NCBI RefSeq assembly: GCF_945859705.1
Contig: NC_079134.1
Coordinates: forward strand, 64,520,437 to 64,584,436
Length of the DNA: 64,000 nucleotides
Direction: 5' to 3'
Origin: Episyrphus balteatus
Lineage: Eukaryota; Arthropoda; Insecta; Diptera; Syrphidae
The position numbers were made by a program, and so were the translations under genes. Below the pieces are notes generated by a model that did no database searches, had not been told where the DNA came from, and worked only from the letters and a program-made list of their open reading frames with translations. Positions 1 through 10,783 of this stretch are shown here, piece after piece. How positions within the stretch are numbered: the first letter of the stretch is position 1; every line of letters begins with the position of its first letter.

Positions 1-1250
1 GTGCGAGGATGTCCCTGTCATACAGCAGTCGCCTGTCCACGGTTCTTCGCCCGACGTGGTAGACTAGCGGAACTGCCAATCTATCCTGTACAAGCCCTGA
101 CTATCTAAATAGAGGAATGCCTCAGGCGGAATATAGCCGCTTAAACACACACTCTTGAAGTAGTCGTCGTTAGGGTAGTAAGGCCCAAAAATGTAGCTAT
201 TTGAAGAGGCCATCGCTCTTGAAACGTGGCCACGAACAAGCTTCAGCTTAAAGTTATCAATTCTATTTATGTTGGCCCTATTGTATAGAACCTCATTGGA
301 ATAGTAATGCGTGTAATCAAATTCGCGTGTTCTGTGCAGACCAAGGCAACGTCTAAGACACTGCCTCTCAAACACCCGAAACTTTTCCATTTGAGATGGA
401 CTAACGTTGAACCACACAGGGCATCCATAGATAATCATCGGCCGGATGAGGGCCATGTAGCAAGTCACTTTAACCCTGGTGTCAAGCCGACTGCTATAAA
501 ACAGCCGTTTCGTCAGGGCAAAAGTTCCTATAGCCCTTGCCAGAGCAGCTACACTTTTACTCGGCAGTGGATGTCCGTGTGGTCCAGCGATCACCAGCTT
601 CCGCCAGTTCCTTCGCGTATCCCCTGAGGGCCTAGCCAAAGGAGTCCTAAATAGAATCGTTTCTGATTTCTGAAAGTTTATTTTTAACTTCCAGTCATCA
701 CAATATCGCTGAATTTTGTCAAAGTCACGTCGCAAGAGAATTCTGATGACCTCAACTTTTGGAGCTGTTCTGTATCTAATTAGATCGTCGGCATACGCAA
801 TTGTCTGAGTTAGACTTCCTATCAGATCGCTGGTGTAAATATTAAAGAGAATCGGTGAGTTCACCGCTCCCTGTTGAAGACCATTTTTAATATTAAAAAC
901 TCCAGTAGAAGTTACATTGCCACTTTTGACAACAAATGTTCTACCATTGAGCATGTCATAAAGCATATATAAAAGTGGTTTACTTATACCAAGTCATGTT
1001 AATTTAAGATAGAGACCTTCTAACCAAAAGGTGTCGAAAGCTTTTTCCAAATCAACAAGACAGGCACCCGTGCACTGTTTTTTAGTTTTGTTCCACTGAA
1101 TATCAGATACAAGTTAAGACGCGGCATGAATAGTGTCATGTCCTGCCTTAAACCCGAATTGATTATCCGGTATGATATTTTTGTCCTCCGCCGACTGAAA
1201 TCGAGCCCTATTGATAACTTCTTCAAATACACTAGCCCAAAAAATTAAAG
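1..1250 (-). mobile_element. 5'-truncated Jockey-like LINE remnant
   Basis: Minus-strand non-LTR retrotransposon that runs off the left window edge (its 3' end) and stops matching near 1250, where unrelated AT-rich sequence begins. The minus-strand reading includes RT fingers/palm (an FGFK-like and a V-DLEKAFD-like segment between 960 and 1250), the YADD block and the C-terminal RT extension. It belongs to the same broad Jockey-like group as the element at 48780-50586 but is clearly a different, more decayed family. No tail or target duplication is visible because the 3' end is outside the window. Confidence 0.8.
64..966 (-). pseudogene. LINE reverse transcriptase, C-terminal two thirds
   Basis: 300-residue open stretch with RT motifs in order: QQGAVNSPILFNIY (block 4/B'), the catalytic YADD in AYADDL near residue 60, LKINFQKSETILF, then the conserved C-terminal stretch with RPMIIYGCPVWF and YYSNEVLYNRANI typical of Jockey-like elements. 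The start methionine is only the first ATG after a disruption. The upstream palm and finger segments continue at 967-1250 in another frame (1020-1232 is one open piece), so the gene has at least one frameshift and lacks its 5' half. It would have copied element RNA at the target site. Dead as it stands. Confidence 0.75.
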
Positions 1251-2539
1251 GAACAAAAAAAATCGAGATTTTTTTGGTGATTTTCGATAGGCTGTATCTC
1301 AGTAAAAAATGACCGCATCATGATAAAATAAAAAGAATGTGAAAGCTCTATTTTTCTAGTTTTAGGATTAAATATTAAATTATTTTATTTCTAACGGTAA
1401 AATAGCAAAATTGTTAGAAATGTTCAAAAACCAAAATTTTCTAATTTTTTTTTGTTTTTACTTCTCTCATAAGGAAAAGGGAAAATTTTTTCTGATAAAA
1501 TGATTATTATTTTTAGAAAGGCTTTTTATTTGGCTTTAGAATTCCTTTTGTTTCAAACTTCTACGATTTTTTTTACACTGCAATATCAGTCATCAAAGCA
1601 AAAACCATACCTTTGACTTTGACTATTAATATCTCAACAACGGATCACTAAACAGAGAATTTAAGCACACATTTAAAAACTTCATTCAATTCTCTACAAA
1701 GAAATTAAGTTTGCTTTGTAAAAAAAATGTTTTCTTATTTTTGAGATTAATTTAGGAAAGCTATAAAAATAGGCTTTTTGAAAATGTACCGCTATTTAAT
1801 TTCTAAGGGTGAAAAGATTAAACTGAGGTTTAATTATTGAAGCTTAATATACCTGAAATTAATATGCAAAGTTTCAGGCTTATTCATCAAGCAGTTTTTC
1901 TGTTGTGAAGGTTTGAACTTTTGAGATGAAGTAAAACACCATATTTCTGAAGTTCTAAATGACTTACTTCTTGTTACTTTTTTATGAGCAAAATCAATTT
2001 TTTTTTGAGTTTATTTGAACATTTTATTGATAAATATCGTTTAAATTTAAGATCAACCAAGAAAAAATTTAAAGTTTTCAAAAAAACTTAAATTTTGAAA
2101 AAAAAAGCTTTTTATACCATTTTTGAATATTTTTCCTAATTTTGAAATTTTTTGTTTTTCTTTGGTTTATCTATATATACTAAGCTCCAGCTTCAATTCG
2201 AGTCTAGTCTCATTAATGTACGCTCATGGCCCAAGTCCCATATAATTTTGCCCCATATCCTTTGGAGATGAAACTACTGAGTTATTTTCCAGAAATGGAT
2301 TTTGAAAGTGAAAATGGAACTAAGATGGATTTCACTGAGGGAAAAAACAACTTAAATCAACGAAAACCACGTTGATTCAACTATTTTTCGGTATGATTTT
2401 GCGTTGAAGACGAAAATTATTAAAATCAAAGCAGAACATCGTTAGTTTAAAGTGGTTGACCGTTATAAAACATCATTAAATCAAAGTTGTTTCAACTTTT
2501 AAAAGAAGCATCAATTTATTAAAAAAAAAAGAAAAAATG
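1251..2539. other. AT-rich sequence, nothing recognised
   Basis: About 1.3 kb of poly-A/poly-T-rich DNA. I see no open frame with family similarity, no terminal inverted repeats and no RNA gene. Confidence 0.6.
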
Positions 2540-2617
2540 GGCAGCCGCTGGGGATCGAACCCACAACTCTTGGGTTATTAGGCGAATGTTTTACCAATGT
2601 GCTATCTCACTGTGGAC
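2540..2617 (-). repeat. tRNA-derived sequence (SINE head or tRNA pseudogene)
   Basis: On the minus strand there is a box-A-like TAGCACATTGG and a perfect box B, GGTTCGATCCC, at tRNA spacing. Between them is CCTAATAACC, which resembles the anticodon loop of tRNA-Ile(AAT). The acceptor strands do not pair (the 3' side is GCGGCTGCCC with no matching 5' strand), so it is not a functional tRNA. An A/T-rich run follows the 3' side. The hAT element at 2618 inserted directly beside it. Could be an old tRNA pseudogene rather than a SINE. Confidence 0.55.
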
Positions 2618-3797
2618 CAGTGGCGTAGATAGCTTTTCGCTAAGGGGGGGGATGGATTTAGTTCGCAAATTTTTTTAAAGTTTTAATAATGTTTCTTCGT
2701 ATTGTTTTTATTTTCTTTAAATTGGAGAAAGTTCTTTCGGTGGTTGACGTTGAAACCAGCAGTGTAACATATATCTTTAATAAAATATATATGGGTACTA
2801 GGAAATCTTTCTTCGGGGCTGCTATCGAGGGCTTTTAATGAGTTCATAGAGGAAGTATTATTCCTTCTGATAAAATATCTTTTCTGAGTTTTTAATTCTT
2901 CACACAGAGAAAAATATGACCAGGACCACCTAAAAACTAACAGATTTTCTTATTGAACTGTTTTATGAAGAAACCTTATTAAAATCAGCAATTAATTATT
3001 AAATATTATTTTCATGGAGAAAATCTTTTTGAAATTTAGTAAAAATTTCATTATTTCAAATTTTGCAATAAGGAAAACCCGATTGTTAAAATAATATTTC
3101 CTTCTTGGATGAAAACCATAAGGAAATCTTATTGTTTTTGTTCTATTTTACGTGGTCTTGTTTTCTCGGTGGAAGAATAGAAGATTGTCCTGCAGCCAAA
3201 TGTTTGGTAAAACTCAACAGTTTCATTAAATTCTTTAGCTGCTTTGTCTATTTCAGACGAAGAATTCTTGAAAAGAACCAAAATCCTTTCTAGTATGTTT
3301 TCATGGTTTCTAAATTTTTCTTCAAGGCCCATTATTTAGAAATCGAGAAAAGGTTGAAAACAGTAACACGAAAATATTCTTTTCTGTACTTTGAACCGAA
3401 GGGTTCGAACGATTCTTTTGTCGCTTCACTATTCTCTTATGTTTGAAGCCTATGTCAAGGACTTCAGTTATTTTTTTTTTGGAACCTACAAACTTTCGAA
3501 AATGAGTCGCCTTCTGCCCGTTTAATTTTTAGTTGATCTCTTAAATCTTTGGCGAGATCCAAAGCTTGGACCAAGTCTAAATTCACTCTTTGAAACTCCG
3601 ACTTAATGGCAACGAGAGTTGGTAAACCATATTTATAACCTTTAAGCTAATCAAAAACTCGAAATCCATAGCGTTTTTTTTTCAGAGTGTGTTTCTTTAA
3701 CTTATTTGTTCATGACTGGTTATGTTGTACAATTATCGATCCCAATCAATGGGGAGGATATATCCCCCTGATCCCCCCCCCCCTATCTACGCCACTG
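2618..3797 (-). mobile_element. hAT-superfamily DNA transposon, decayed
   Basis: Ends are CAGTGGCGTAGATAG at 2618 and its reverse complement ending at 3797, each followed inward by a G- or C-run. This is the usual style of many animal hAT termini. Flanking octamers CTGTGGAC (2610-2617) and CTGTGTAG (3798-3805) match at 6 of 8 positions and both fit the hAT target pattern nTnnnnAn. The interior carries remnants of a minus-strand transposase (3129-3625). At 1.18 kb it is far shorter than an autonomous hAT. Confidence 0.8.
3129..3625 (-). pseudogene. hAT transposase remnant
   Basis: Two readable pieces lie inside the hAT element. Around 3481-3625 (minus) a stretch reads TLVAIKSEFQRVNLDLVQAL followed by DLAKDLRDQLKIKRAEG. 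The 67-residue frame 3129-3332 (minus) is helical and charged (MGLEEKFRNHENILERI...). The composition and spacing suggest the middle helical region of a ZMYM/KRAB-type hAT transposase; this family link is inference. Frameshifts separate the pieces and the catalytic and dimerization regions are missing. Confidence 0.5.
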
Positions 3798-3814
3798 CTG
3801 TGTAGTGTAGTCCA

Positions 3815-4331
3815 CACTGGTCGGCAACGAAAATGGAGCTTGAACCAAACCATACTTTTCTAAAGGATTTTTGTGTGCTGATCCCGCATCCACTGGCACG
3901 TCAAGTTTTCGAAATATTTGAATATTAACAGGTCAAAAACGCATTTTTTTAGTACTTTTTGAGTTGAATTTCATCGCCGTTAAATTTTTTTTTTGAAAAA
4001 CTACTTATGGAATCTCCGAAGGTCATATTACATCGTCTTAAATATGTTTCTCTTTTTTTCAAAATAATTTTTTTCTTATAGATATTTGGTATACAGAAAT
4101 GTATGATATCTCAAAATCTTGGTGGTTAAGGTAAATTATGGTCTTTTGAAGCAGATTTGAAGTAAATTCCAGTTTTCGAATCCTGATACGAATGAAAAAA
4201 TAGCAAAATATTACGGAAAAATAATATTTTTATATCAAACGCCAAAAAAAAACATTTCATTTCATATTAGTTTTTGGGACTTTTTAGCTAAAATAGTGAT
4301 TTGTTATTTTTTTTATTTTTGCCGACCAGTG
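3815..4331. mobile_element. Short inverted-repeat element with CACTGGTCGGCAA ends
   Basis: CACTGGTCGGCAA at 3815 is mirrored by TTGCCGACCAGTG ending at 4331. The two halves do not pair beyond this 13-bp repeat, unlike the long-armed CACTGGTC element at 10784-11684. No clear target duplication (CCA on the left, TTA on the right). The interior is AT-rich with no coding frame. It lies just outside the hAT element's right flank. Confidence 0.5.
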
Positions 4332-4499
4332 TTAACAGTGATAAAATGTAACAAAAGCTGAAGTCCTACAAAAATAAAAAAATTTCTTACGTTGTTTCAA
4401 TTTTGTTTTGAAGAAGTTTTATGTTATTTTTTTCAACCTCAAATCAAGGTTGAACATTTTATTTTTTACGTTGCGTTTTTCCCTCCGTGTTCAAATGTT

Positions 4500-4930
4500 T
4501 TTTTCAGTAACTCAATCGAACTTGCTCATCTACCGTCTGTAAAACTGAAACAAAACCTCATAGATTGAGTACAGGTAGCATGCTAAAAATAGAAAGTAAG
4601 TATTCTGAGCTGGCAAACGAAGCTTTGCGGTTTGTTAGTGCCCTTCGCCACTTCATACCTGTGTACATATTTGAATTCAAATTCTCTTTAATTTTGGACA
4701 TCAAAAGTTTGAAGAGAAACAGACTTAATTTGGAAAACGATTTAAACGTTTAAGTATCAAATATCAATCCAAGATTTTAACATTAATTAAAATCATACAA
4801 ACGCATTTGTCGCACTGAGACATTTTTTTGTCTTTTGTTTTTATTTAGAATTATTTATTTTTTTTGTATCAAGAATTGCCTTTCGGCCACGACCACTTTT
4901 CGGTCGCAACCCACTTTTTGAAAAACACTG
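4500..4930 (+). mobile_element. 3' end of a second hAT element
   Basis: The sequence before 4930 ends CCCACTTTTTGAAAAACACTG. Its reverse complement starts CAGTGTTTTTCAAAAAGTGG and continues into a GGTTGCGACC-type block, a common hAT terminus. The dimerization-domain remnant at 4565-4753 lies just inside. The matching left terminus is not found, so only a 3' fragment remains; the left limit given is approximate. Confidence 0.5.
4565..4753 (+). pseudogene. hAT transposase C-terminal dimerization domain fragment
   Basis: 62-residue frame reading SKYSELANEALRFVSAL and IKSLKRNRLNLENDLNV. This resembles the end of ZBED-type hAT transposases, where a Y-P-E-L..A...L block, a C-E-.-.-F-S block and a final K-R-N-R-L-..E-N-D-L-.V block form the dimerization domain. 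The middle block is mutated (FIPVYIFEFKFS). The hAT-type terminus at 4930 lies 180 bp downstream, as expected for a 3' end. No upstream remainder of the gene is visible. Confidence 0.6.
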
Positions 4931-5070
4931 GTCTAGAAAACGCGGCAGGTTTTACAAAAATGGACCTCAAAAGTAATGATGCAGATTTGTTCGAAATTTG
5001 TAAATTTCAAAATCGTACCTGATCCCTTTTTTGAGTTACAGACATTACACATATTAAGGTGGGTAAAAAA
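4931..5070 (-). repeat. Left outer inverted repeat of the 4.9-10.5 kb composite
   Basis: This block is the diverged reverse complement of 10338-10471: shared landmarks are the GGTCCATTTTTGTA..., AATCTGCAACAT-like and TACGATTTTGAAATTTACAA segments. A direct third copy sits at 20295-20440. It borders the hAT 3' end at 4930. Confidence 0.6.
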
Positions 5071-5571
5071 AATCGAAATTATCTAACTGTTTAATAGATA
5101 TTTGAGTTCCAAAAATCGAGAAAATCTTAAAAAATTAGTTTTTTGTTCTCAAAGGAAATTGATTGCTTACCAAAAGAGGTCTCGTAATCTTTTTTTATTA
5201 ATCTAACCATTTGAAAGATATTATAAAAACATTTTTTAATTTTAAAAATTTTCCAGTTCACTGAAAATTTATTTTTTTTAAATAACCAAGTTGTATTCTT
5301 GTAGGAGCTTAAACGTTCTACAAAAAATTCCTTGGCATCAAATTGATTTAGAAGATATTCGTATCCAAATCACAATCATGGGCGTAGCTAGAGATTTTAT
5401 CTAGGGTGGGCCATATGTTATCATCGACCTGAAGCCATAACCATTAGTGTGCAATTTTTTTTTACTAGGTCTATATGAGGCAAGTATTGGTTTCGTGTCG
5501 AAAAAAAAATTTGAGGTGTTAATCAAAACCAACATTACGATGGTGTAGAGTTAAGAAAAAGTGGATCTAGG

Positions 5572-6003
5572 AATTCTGTCCGTGCGTCTGTACGTCCATC
5601 TGTACACATTTCCATACCCATAAACCAGTGGACTGATTTTCTTCAAATTTGGCACAGATGATTTTTATAGAATTCTGAAAGTTGTTTTTTTTTTTTTTTG
5701 TTCTTTTTCTACATTAATTAGAAAGTGTACCCCCATACAAATTCTTCAAGTTATACCAAATAACTGAAAAAAGGCTCTAACGATTTTGATTAAACTTTGC
5801 AGGCGTAAAACTGCATTTTTAGCTTTTCTCAAAAAAGTCTAATAACAATAAAAATTATTTAACAAAACTTTGCCCTAAATGTCCGCTCTTCCCCAACATC
5901 AACAAAATTTCTTTGAAATTTATATAAAGGAAGCCCTTAAAATCTGTAAACTAACATAAGTGTTAGTTTACAGCAACTACATGACCCAATCGTGCATTTT
6001 ATT
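5572..6003 (+). repeat. Interspersed repeat, copy 1 (GTGCGTCTGTACGTCC family)
   Basis: Matches 11948-12385 throughout: the phrase TCCATCTGTACACATTTCCA, CTTCAAATTTGG(C/T)ACAGATG, GAATTCTGAAAGTTG, CTCTAACGATTTTGATTAAA and a closing CCCTAAATGTC block. The match stops near 6003 and resumes at 7741, where the second copy continues directly (12420), so 6004-7740 is inserted here or deleted there. Function unknown; no coding frame. Confidence 0.65.
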
Positions 6004-7258
6004 TACTTTGCTCCTTTAATTCGCCACTCTCTGCTGTTTTTAATAACTTAAAATTTGCCAAAAGTTTATTTTTAATAATATATTCGATCGGTAAATGTGT
6101 TGTTTTAAATAATAGTGGTGTAACTCATTTTTTTTTTTAAATGTGTGTTTTTTGCTCAATGGTATCGAATTTTGTTAATATCTTTTAATATAAAAAGGAA
6201 TCAACTCCAAATACGCAATATATTTTTGATAGTTAGGTACTGGTTTGTCTTTTTATATTTTGAAGTGTAATATGGTATTCCGTTTTTTAAAAGCTTGTTA
6301 TATGGAAATGCAATTGGATGGAGTTACATCACTTTTATTTTGAGCGACACAAAAGTTGAATTCAGCCGCAATTTATGACAGCGATTGGCTTTAAAAACTG
6401 ACCTTACCAAGTTTTCAATTTCAAATAAAATTAAAATTTGTAAATAAAAGTTGTTGTATGCGGGTGACTATGTGACTCTAAGGCCGTATGTTAAATATTT
6501 AGCAGAGGATACATTTTTGACATTTGAATGTCTTGTGAATAAAAAATTATCTTTGGCTTAATTTAGATGTGTGAATTTGGATACATTTGTAACGTAGATA
6601 AATATTTTTTTTCTGCAAACCTAAAGAATTAATGATTTAAAAAAAGTATAAATATTAACAATTTACAAACTTCCAACACGCGTTGTCATATGAATTTTAT
6701 TTTTGTGTTGCCAGTAATGGGTAACTAACAATTTTTTTCATCATCAATAAAATGAAATATATTGAAAAATATAACTATTTTCTAATATGCACTCATAATG
6801 TTGTACTACTTTTTTAATTTTCTTTCTTTATTTTCAGTTTTTTGATTAGTTATTGAGAAAAATACACAGAAAATTCTGCAAAAAATTTATTCTCTGAAAA
6901 TAAAAATTTAACCGGCTCCTAGAGCAGGATAAATTTTTGACAACTGAAATTATCCTTTCACCTCAAAAGTGTCAAAAATATATTCTCGGCTTAGTATTTA
7001 ACCCGATTTACACACGGTCTAAGGCCGTGTGTAAATTGCGTTAAATAGTTAACACCGTGTAAAATTTTTGACACTATTGGGGTAAATAAAAAAATTTTCA
7101 GCTGTATGGATTACTGTCTAGAATTTTGTGTGCCTTTTTTCTGCCATGATACTCCTTTTTAATAAAAAAAAAAAACAAAACAAAAGCATGTGCAAAAAAA
7201 ACTTAACGGGGTATTTATACATATCGCTGACTAAGAAAATTATACATATAAACACAAG
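6004..7258. other. AT-rich sequence with no recognised gene
   Basis: Contains a few short repeats of AAGGCCGTGTGTAAA-like sequence near 6480 and an inverted pair near 7013-7075, but no coding frame with family similarity and no clear element ends. Confidence 0.5.
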
Positions 7259-8170
7259 GCTGGTTCAAAAAAATCGATTTTTTTTTTTTTGATTTTATAC
7301 TCCGATAGATTGCCAGACATCTCTAGAATATACTCACCAAATATGAAATCTTTGTATTAATGGAAAGGTTCTTCGCTTCGCAATTTTCCATTTTTTATAT
7401 TATCCTTCTACTAAAAAAAATGATGTTATTATAAATCGGCTTTTTAGCAGGTTTCTTTACATATTCTTGTAGGAAATTGAACGCTCTACAAAAAAGGCCT
7501 TGGACACCATTTTCGTTTATCTAACCGTTTAAAAGATATTTGACGTCCGAAAATCTTAATTTTGTAAAAAAATTAAATTTAATTAAAAAATTAATTTTAA
7601 TTAAAAAAATAATTAAATTATTAAACATCAGCAAGCGATATTAAAAAAAAATGTTAGTTGGAGCTAATACCAGACTAAAAGTTCCGTAGAACTGTCGGTT
7701 TTTCTAGGGTGGGCCATTGATTTTCTAGGGTGGGCCAACTAGGGTGTTTCAAACCGAACGAGGTATTTTTTTATGAAAATCGGTTAAAAATTGGCATAGA
7801 AAAAAAAAGAGTTACGAAATCAACCAAGATACAGAAATTCAAAAGTTTAGGCATCGAACAAAAATGTTATTTTGGCACGTAGTACGATAACTTGGGCGCC
7901 AGGATTTGATAACGGTTTTTTGTAGAGGAGTTTATTACAATCATTTTTTACTATCTATCTCCCCCTTTACGAGGGAGGGGTAATTTTGCTAAAAAGTCAG
8001 TTAATACAAAAATGATTATTTTTAGTAGAAGCTTGATTTAAAAATGGAAAATTGCGAGGCGGAAGACCTTCCCATTAATGTAAAGAGTTCATATTTGGTG
8101 TGTATATTCGAGAGATGTCTAGTAATCGATTTTTCGAAGTACAAAATCAAAAAAATTAATTAAGATTTTT
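7259..8170. repeat. Fold-back repeat, inner arms 7259-7345 and 8090-8170
   Basis: 7259-7345 is the reverse complement of 8090-8170 (shared TTTGATTTT-TACTCCGA, GACATCTCT and ATACTCACCAAATATG blocks). Between them, 7741-8025 matches 12420-12710 directly (GTTATTTTGGCACGTAGTACG, TTGGGCGCCAGGATTT, ACGAGGGAGGGGTAATTTTG). A related copy of the 8090-8170 arm is at 20018-20105. Confidence 0.55.
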
Positions 8171-8189
8171 TTGACCCACCCTAATACAT

Positions 8190-9373
8190 ATATGTATATG
8201 TATATACATTTGACTTAGAATGGGAAAAACATGAAACAAAAAACAAAAGCTCATTATAATGTCCTATACCTTGTTGAAAATATACTCCTTGAATTTGATG
8301 TCTATTCGAAGTTGATTGAGTCAATAGTTTTTGAGAAATTTAATTTTAAAGTAATAATTTTAGAAAAAAAGAATATTTTTCTTTAAGTTTATTTTATTCA
8401 ATTGTTTTTAATAAAGGGTAAATTTTTTTAACACAAATCAATGCTCTCATTGATTTTAAGTCAAAAGCAAAAAACCGCATGGTTCAAAGTATCTTAGTTT
8501 TTGAGATTCAAGGAAAGATGTATCTTTTCTCCAATTTTTTTTTTAGCTTTTTCTTAATTTTTTTTTAAATTAAAAAAAAAGTAGCCTCAAATCAAATGGA
8601 AAAAAGGTCACGCTAACACGCTGCTGATCAGGACGTCTTCTTTTTTTAAATTAATGCGAAAATTCAACATGGATTCATGAAAAATGGCTCTCACGATGAA
8701 AATAAAAAAAAAAGTTTTTGTGGTCCCTTAGGGCCTTAGCTGTCCTGAGATCTATGTAATGTGGGATATTTTTCTTTTATACTTAACATTATAATTCTTA
8801 CATTTCAAAAATAGTCCTGAAATATTCAGAACGTAATAAAAATAACTTAAAAAAATACAAAACTCTGCAAATATCAAAAAAACATTTTGAAAAACACCAA
8901 AAATGAACAAAAAGCCTCAAAAAAGGAGCCAAAATACCACAACGTTTTTGGGGATGATTCTGAGTCACACTAAGTGTGATTAGAACTTATAAATCTGTTG
9001 ATTAAATAACCATTACAGAAATTTTTCCTTAGGAACAAGTAGAACAAATATAAAAAAGCCTATCTTTTTTTCCATTGTTGAAAAACTATAATAGTTTTTT
9101 GCATCTATTTTTAAGAATTTGACTAAGAACTAAATAGAGCATTCAATTTTGAAAAACTTGTACCTTGTAATTCAAAATAAAGAAAATGAAGTTAAATACA
9201 AATTTTTTTTAATTTTGATTTTGAAATTAAATTTCTCAAAAACTATTTACTCAATTAACTTCAAATAAACATCAAATTGAAGGAGTATATTTTAGCTTTC
9301 CAAAAAGGTAGGTAAAGGACATTTTTTTGTGTTTTGTTTAATTTTTTTTCTAATTCTAAATCAATTGTATATA
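8190..9373. repeat. Fold-back repeat with ~150-bp arms
   Basis: The left arm (about 8190-8350) and right arm (about 9215-9373) are inverted copies: CATTTGACTTAGAATGGG..., TATACTCCTTGAATTTGATG and the (A/T)GTTGATTGAGT(C/A)AATAG blocks recur in reverse. At 20105-20290 the same two arms are joined with nearly the whole 1-kb interior missing, so a collapsed copy exists in this window. No coding frame. Confidence 0.55.
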
Positions 9374-10323
9374 GGGGAAGTGGGGGAAAGACCGCCCAAT
9401 TAGTGTTTGACTATCTTAAAAACCAATAAAAAACTTCTTTTAGATAGAATAAAGTTTTTATTCATTAAGTTTAATGTTTTTTGCAGAAACTCTCATTATT
9501 ATAAAAAAAATAAAAAAATACTGAATAAAAGATAATACGTTTTGAAAAAACATCAAACAAAAAACCGTCTTGAACCCACATGGGGGTAAGACCGCCCTAT
9601 CAAATTTTGTTTTTAGAAAGACCGTTTCAATTGTTTTAAATGGAGCCTATTTGTAATAATAACACAATTATGTTATATTTTCATTAGTTCGCACTCCACC
9701 ACAAGCTTTTTGGTACCATTTGGTATTGGTATACATTTTGCACTTAATCAAACAATACTTTGGATTGGATCAAGAAAACAGTTGCAGATAGAAGGTACAA
9801 ATACAATTTGCAAAGTCCTCTTCATCAGAATCATCAATTACAGTATTGTTTGGTGCCTGTTGCTTAGCTTTTTGGAAGATTTAACGGTGAACTTCTTTTT
9901 TCACTTTGTTTAAGCTACCAGAGCTTCCAATTTCACCCATGGGCGGTCTTGCCCCAGTCATATCATATTTGATGTTCTGTATTATTTTTTTTTTAATTTA
10001 TCTTTATGACTCCTTCGTTTGCAGAAAATACTTTTGTTTCACTTTCTATTATAAAAAAAGGAAAAGTTAAAAATTTTAATTACCTATTTCAGTAACAAAA
10101 ATACAACTGACTTTTCACATGAACGATAACAATTTGATGAAAAATCACAAAATTTACCGCAACTCTTCGGGGTCGTAACCGAAATTGCTTAAACTTACAG
10201 ACGTGATCGATTATACCAAAGGGCACCTATTTTATATTGCAAGTGTTGCCAATTTTATTTTTTTCATACAACATAGTACCAAAACCGTCTTGCCCCCATA
10301 GGCGGTCTTGCCCCCACTTCCCC
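9374..10323. mobile_element. 950-bp inverted-repeat DNA element with GGGGAAGTGGGGG ends
   Basis: Starts GGGGAAGTGGGGGAAAGACC and ends with the reverse complement of GGGGAAGTGGGGGCAAGACC. The motif GGG-AAGACCGCC also recurs inside, once direct near 9580 and twice inverted near 9942 and 10287, as expected of transposase-binding sites. The flanking repeat is present uninterrupted at 20150-20440. Comparing filled and empty sites gives a 4-bp TATA duplication if the element starts at GGGG (2 bp if it starts one base further out). No transposase frame, so non-autonomous; superfamily not assigned. Confidence 0.75.
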
Positions 10324-10783
10324 TATATGTATAATGCATGTAACTCAAAAAAAGGATCAAGTACGATTTTGAAATTTACAAATTTGGAATCCTGAGATCA
10401 TTTCAAACAAATCTGCAACATTTCTTTTGGGGTCCATTTTTGTAAAACATGCCGCATTTTCAAGACCAGCAGCGTGAGCGATTGTATCGTTATGTATGTT
10501 ATATTCAATGAAAGGTTATATTAAGAGCATGCTCAATTAAGTTAACTAAATTGCTATCTGCTCTTTATCAAAAGTTATAAGATGTTGTAAATTAGAACTT
10601 TATTTTACGGTTATCTCAAAATTGTGAACACGAAATTGATTGAAATTTGTACAAGTATAGTATAAATTTCATTCATTTATCTGTAAACTAAAAAAAGATA
10701 CAAATAAAAACTGTTAAAAACGGACAAAAAACTTGTGACAAAAAAAAATGTTTTTCCCGTGTTTTTCCCTTAGGTACCTATAA
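10324..10783 (+). repeat. Repeat R, copy 1, middle part
   Basis: Matches 20286-20586 and then 21743-21890. The phrases TAACTCAAAAA-GGATCA, AATCCTGAGATCATTTC, GGTCCATTTTTGTA, AATGAAAGGTTATATTAAG and AACTGTTAAAAACGGACAAA are shared. Copy 2 is interrupted by the element at 20587-21737; this copy preserves the empty site AAAAT at 10618-10622. Confidence 0.7.

Noticed and set aside
5384..7740. ATGGGCGTAGCTAGAG with CTAGGGTGGGCC repeats suggested a hAT terminus.
   Set aside because: No matching opposite end or 8-bp duplication was found; CTAGGGTGGGCC recurs as a direct repeat near 7705 and 7725 instead.
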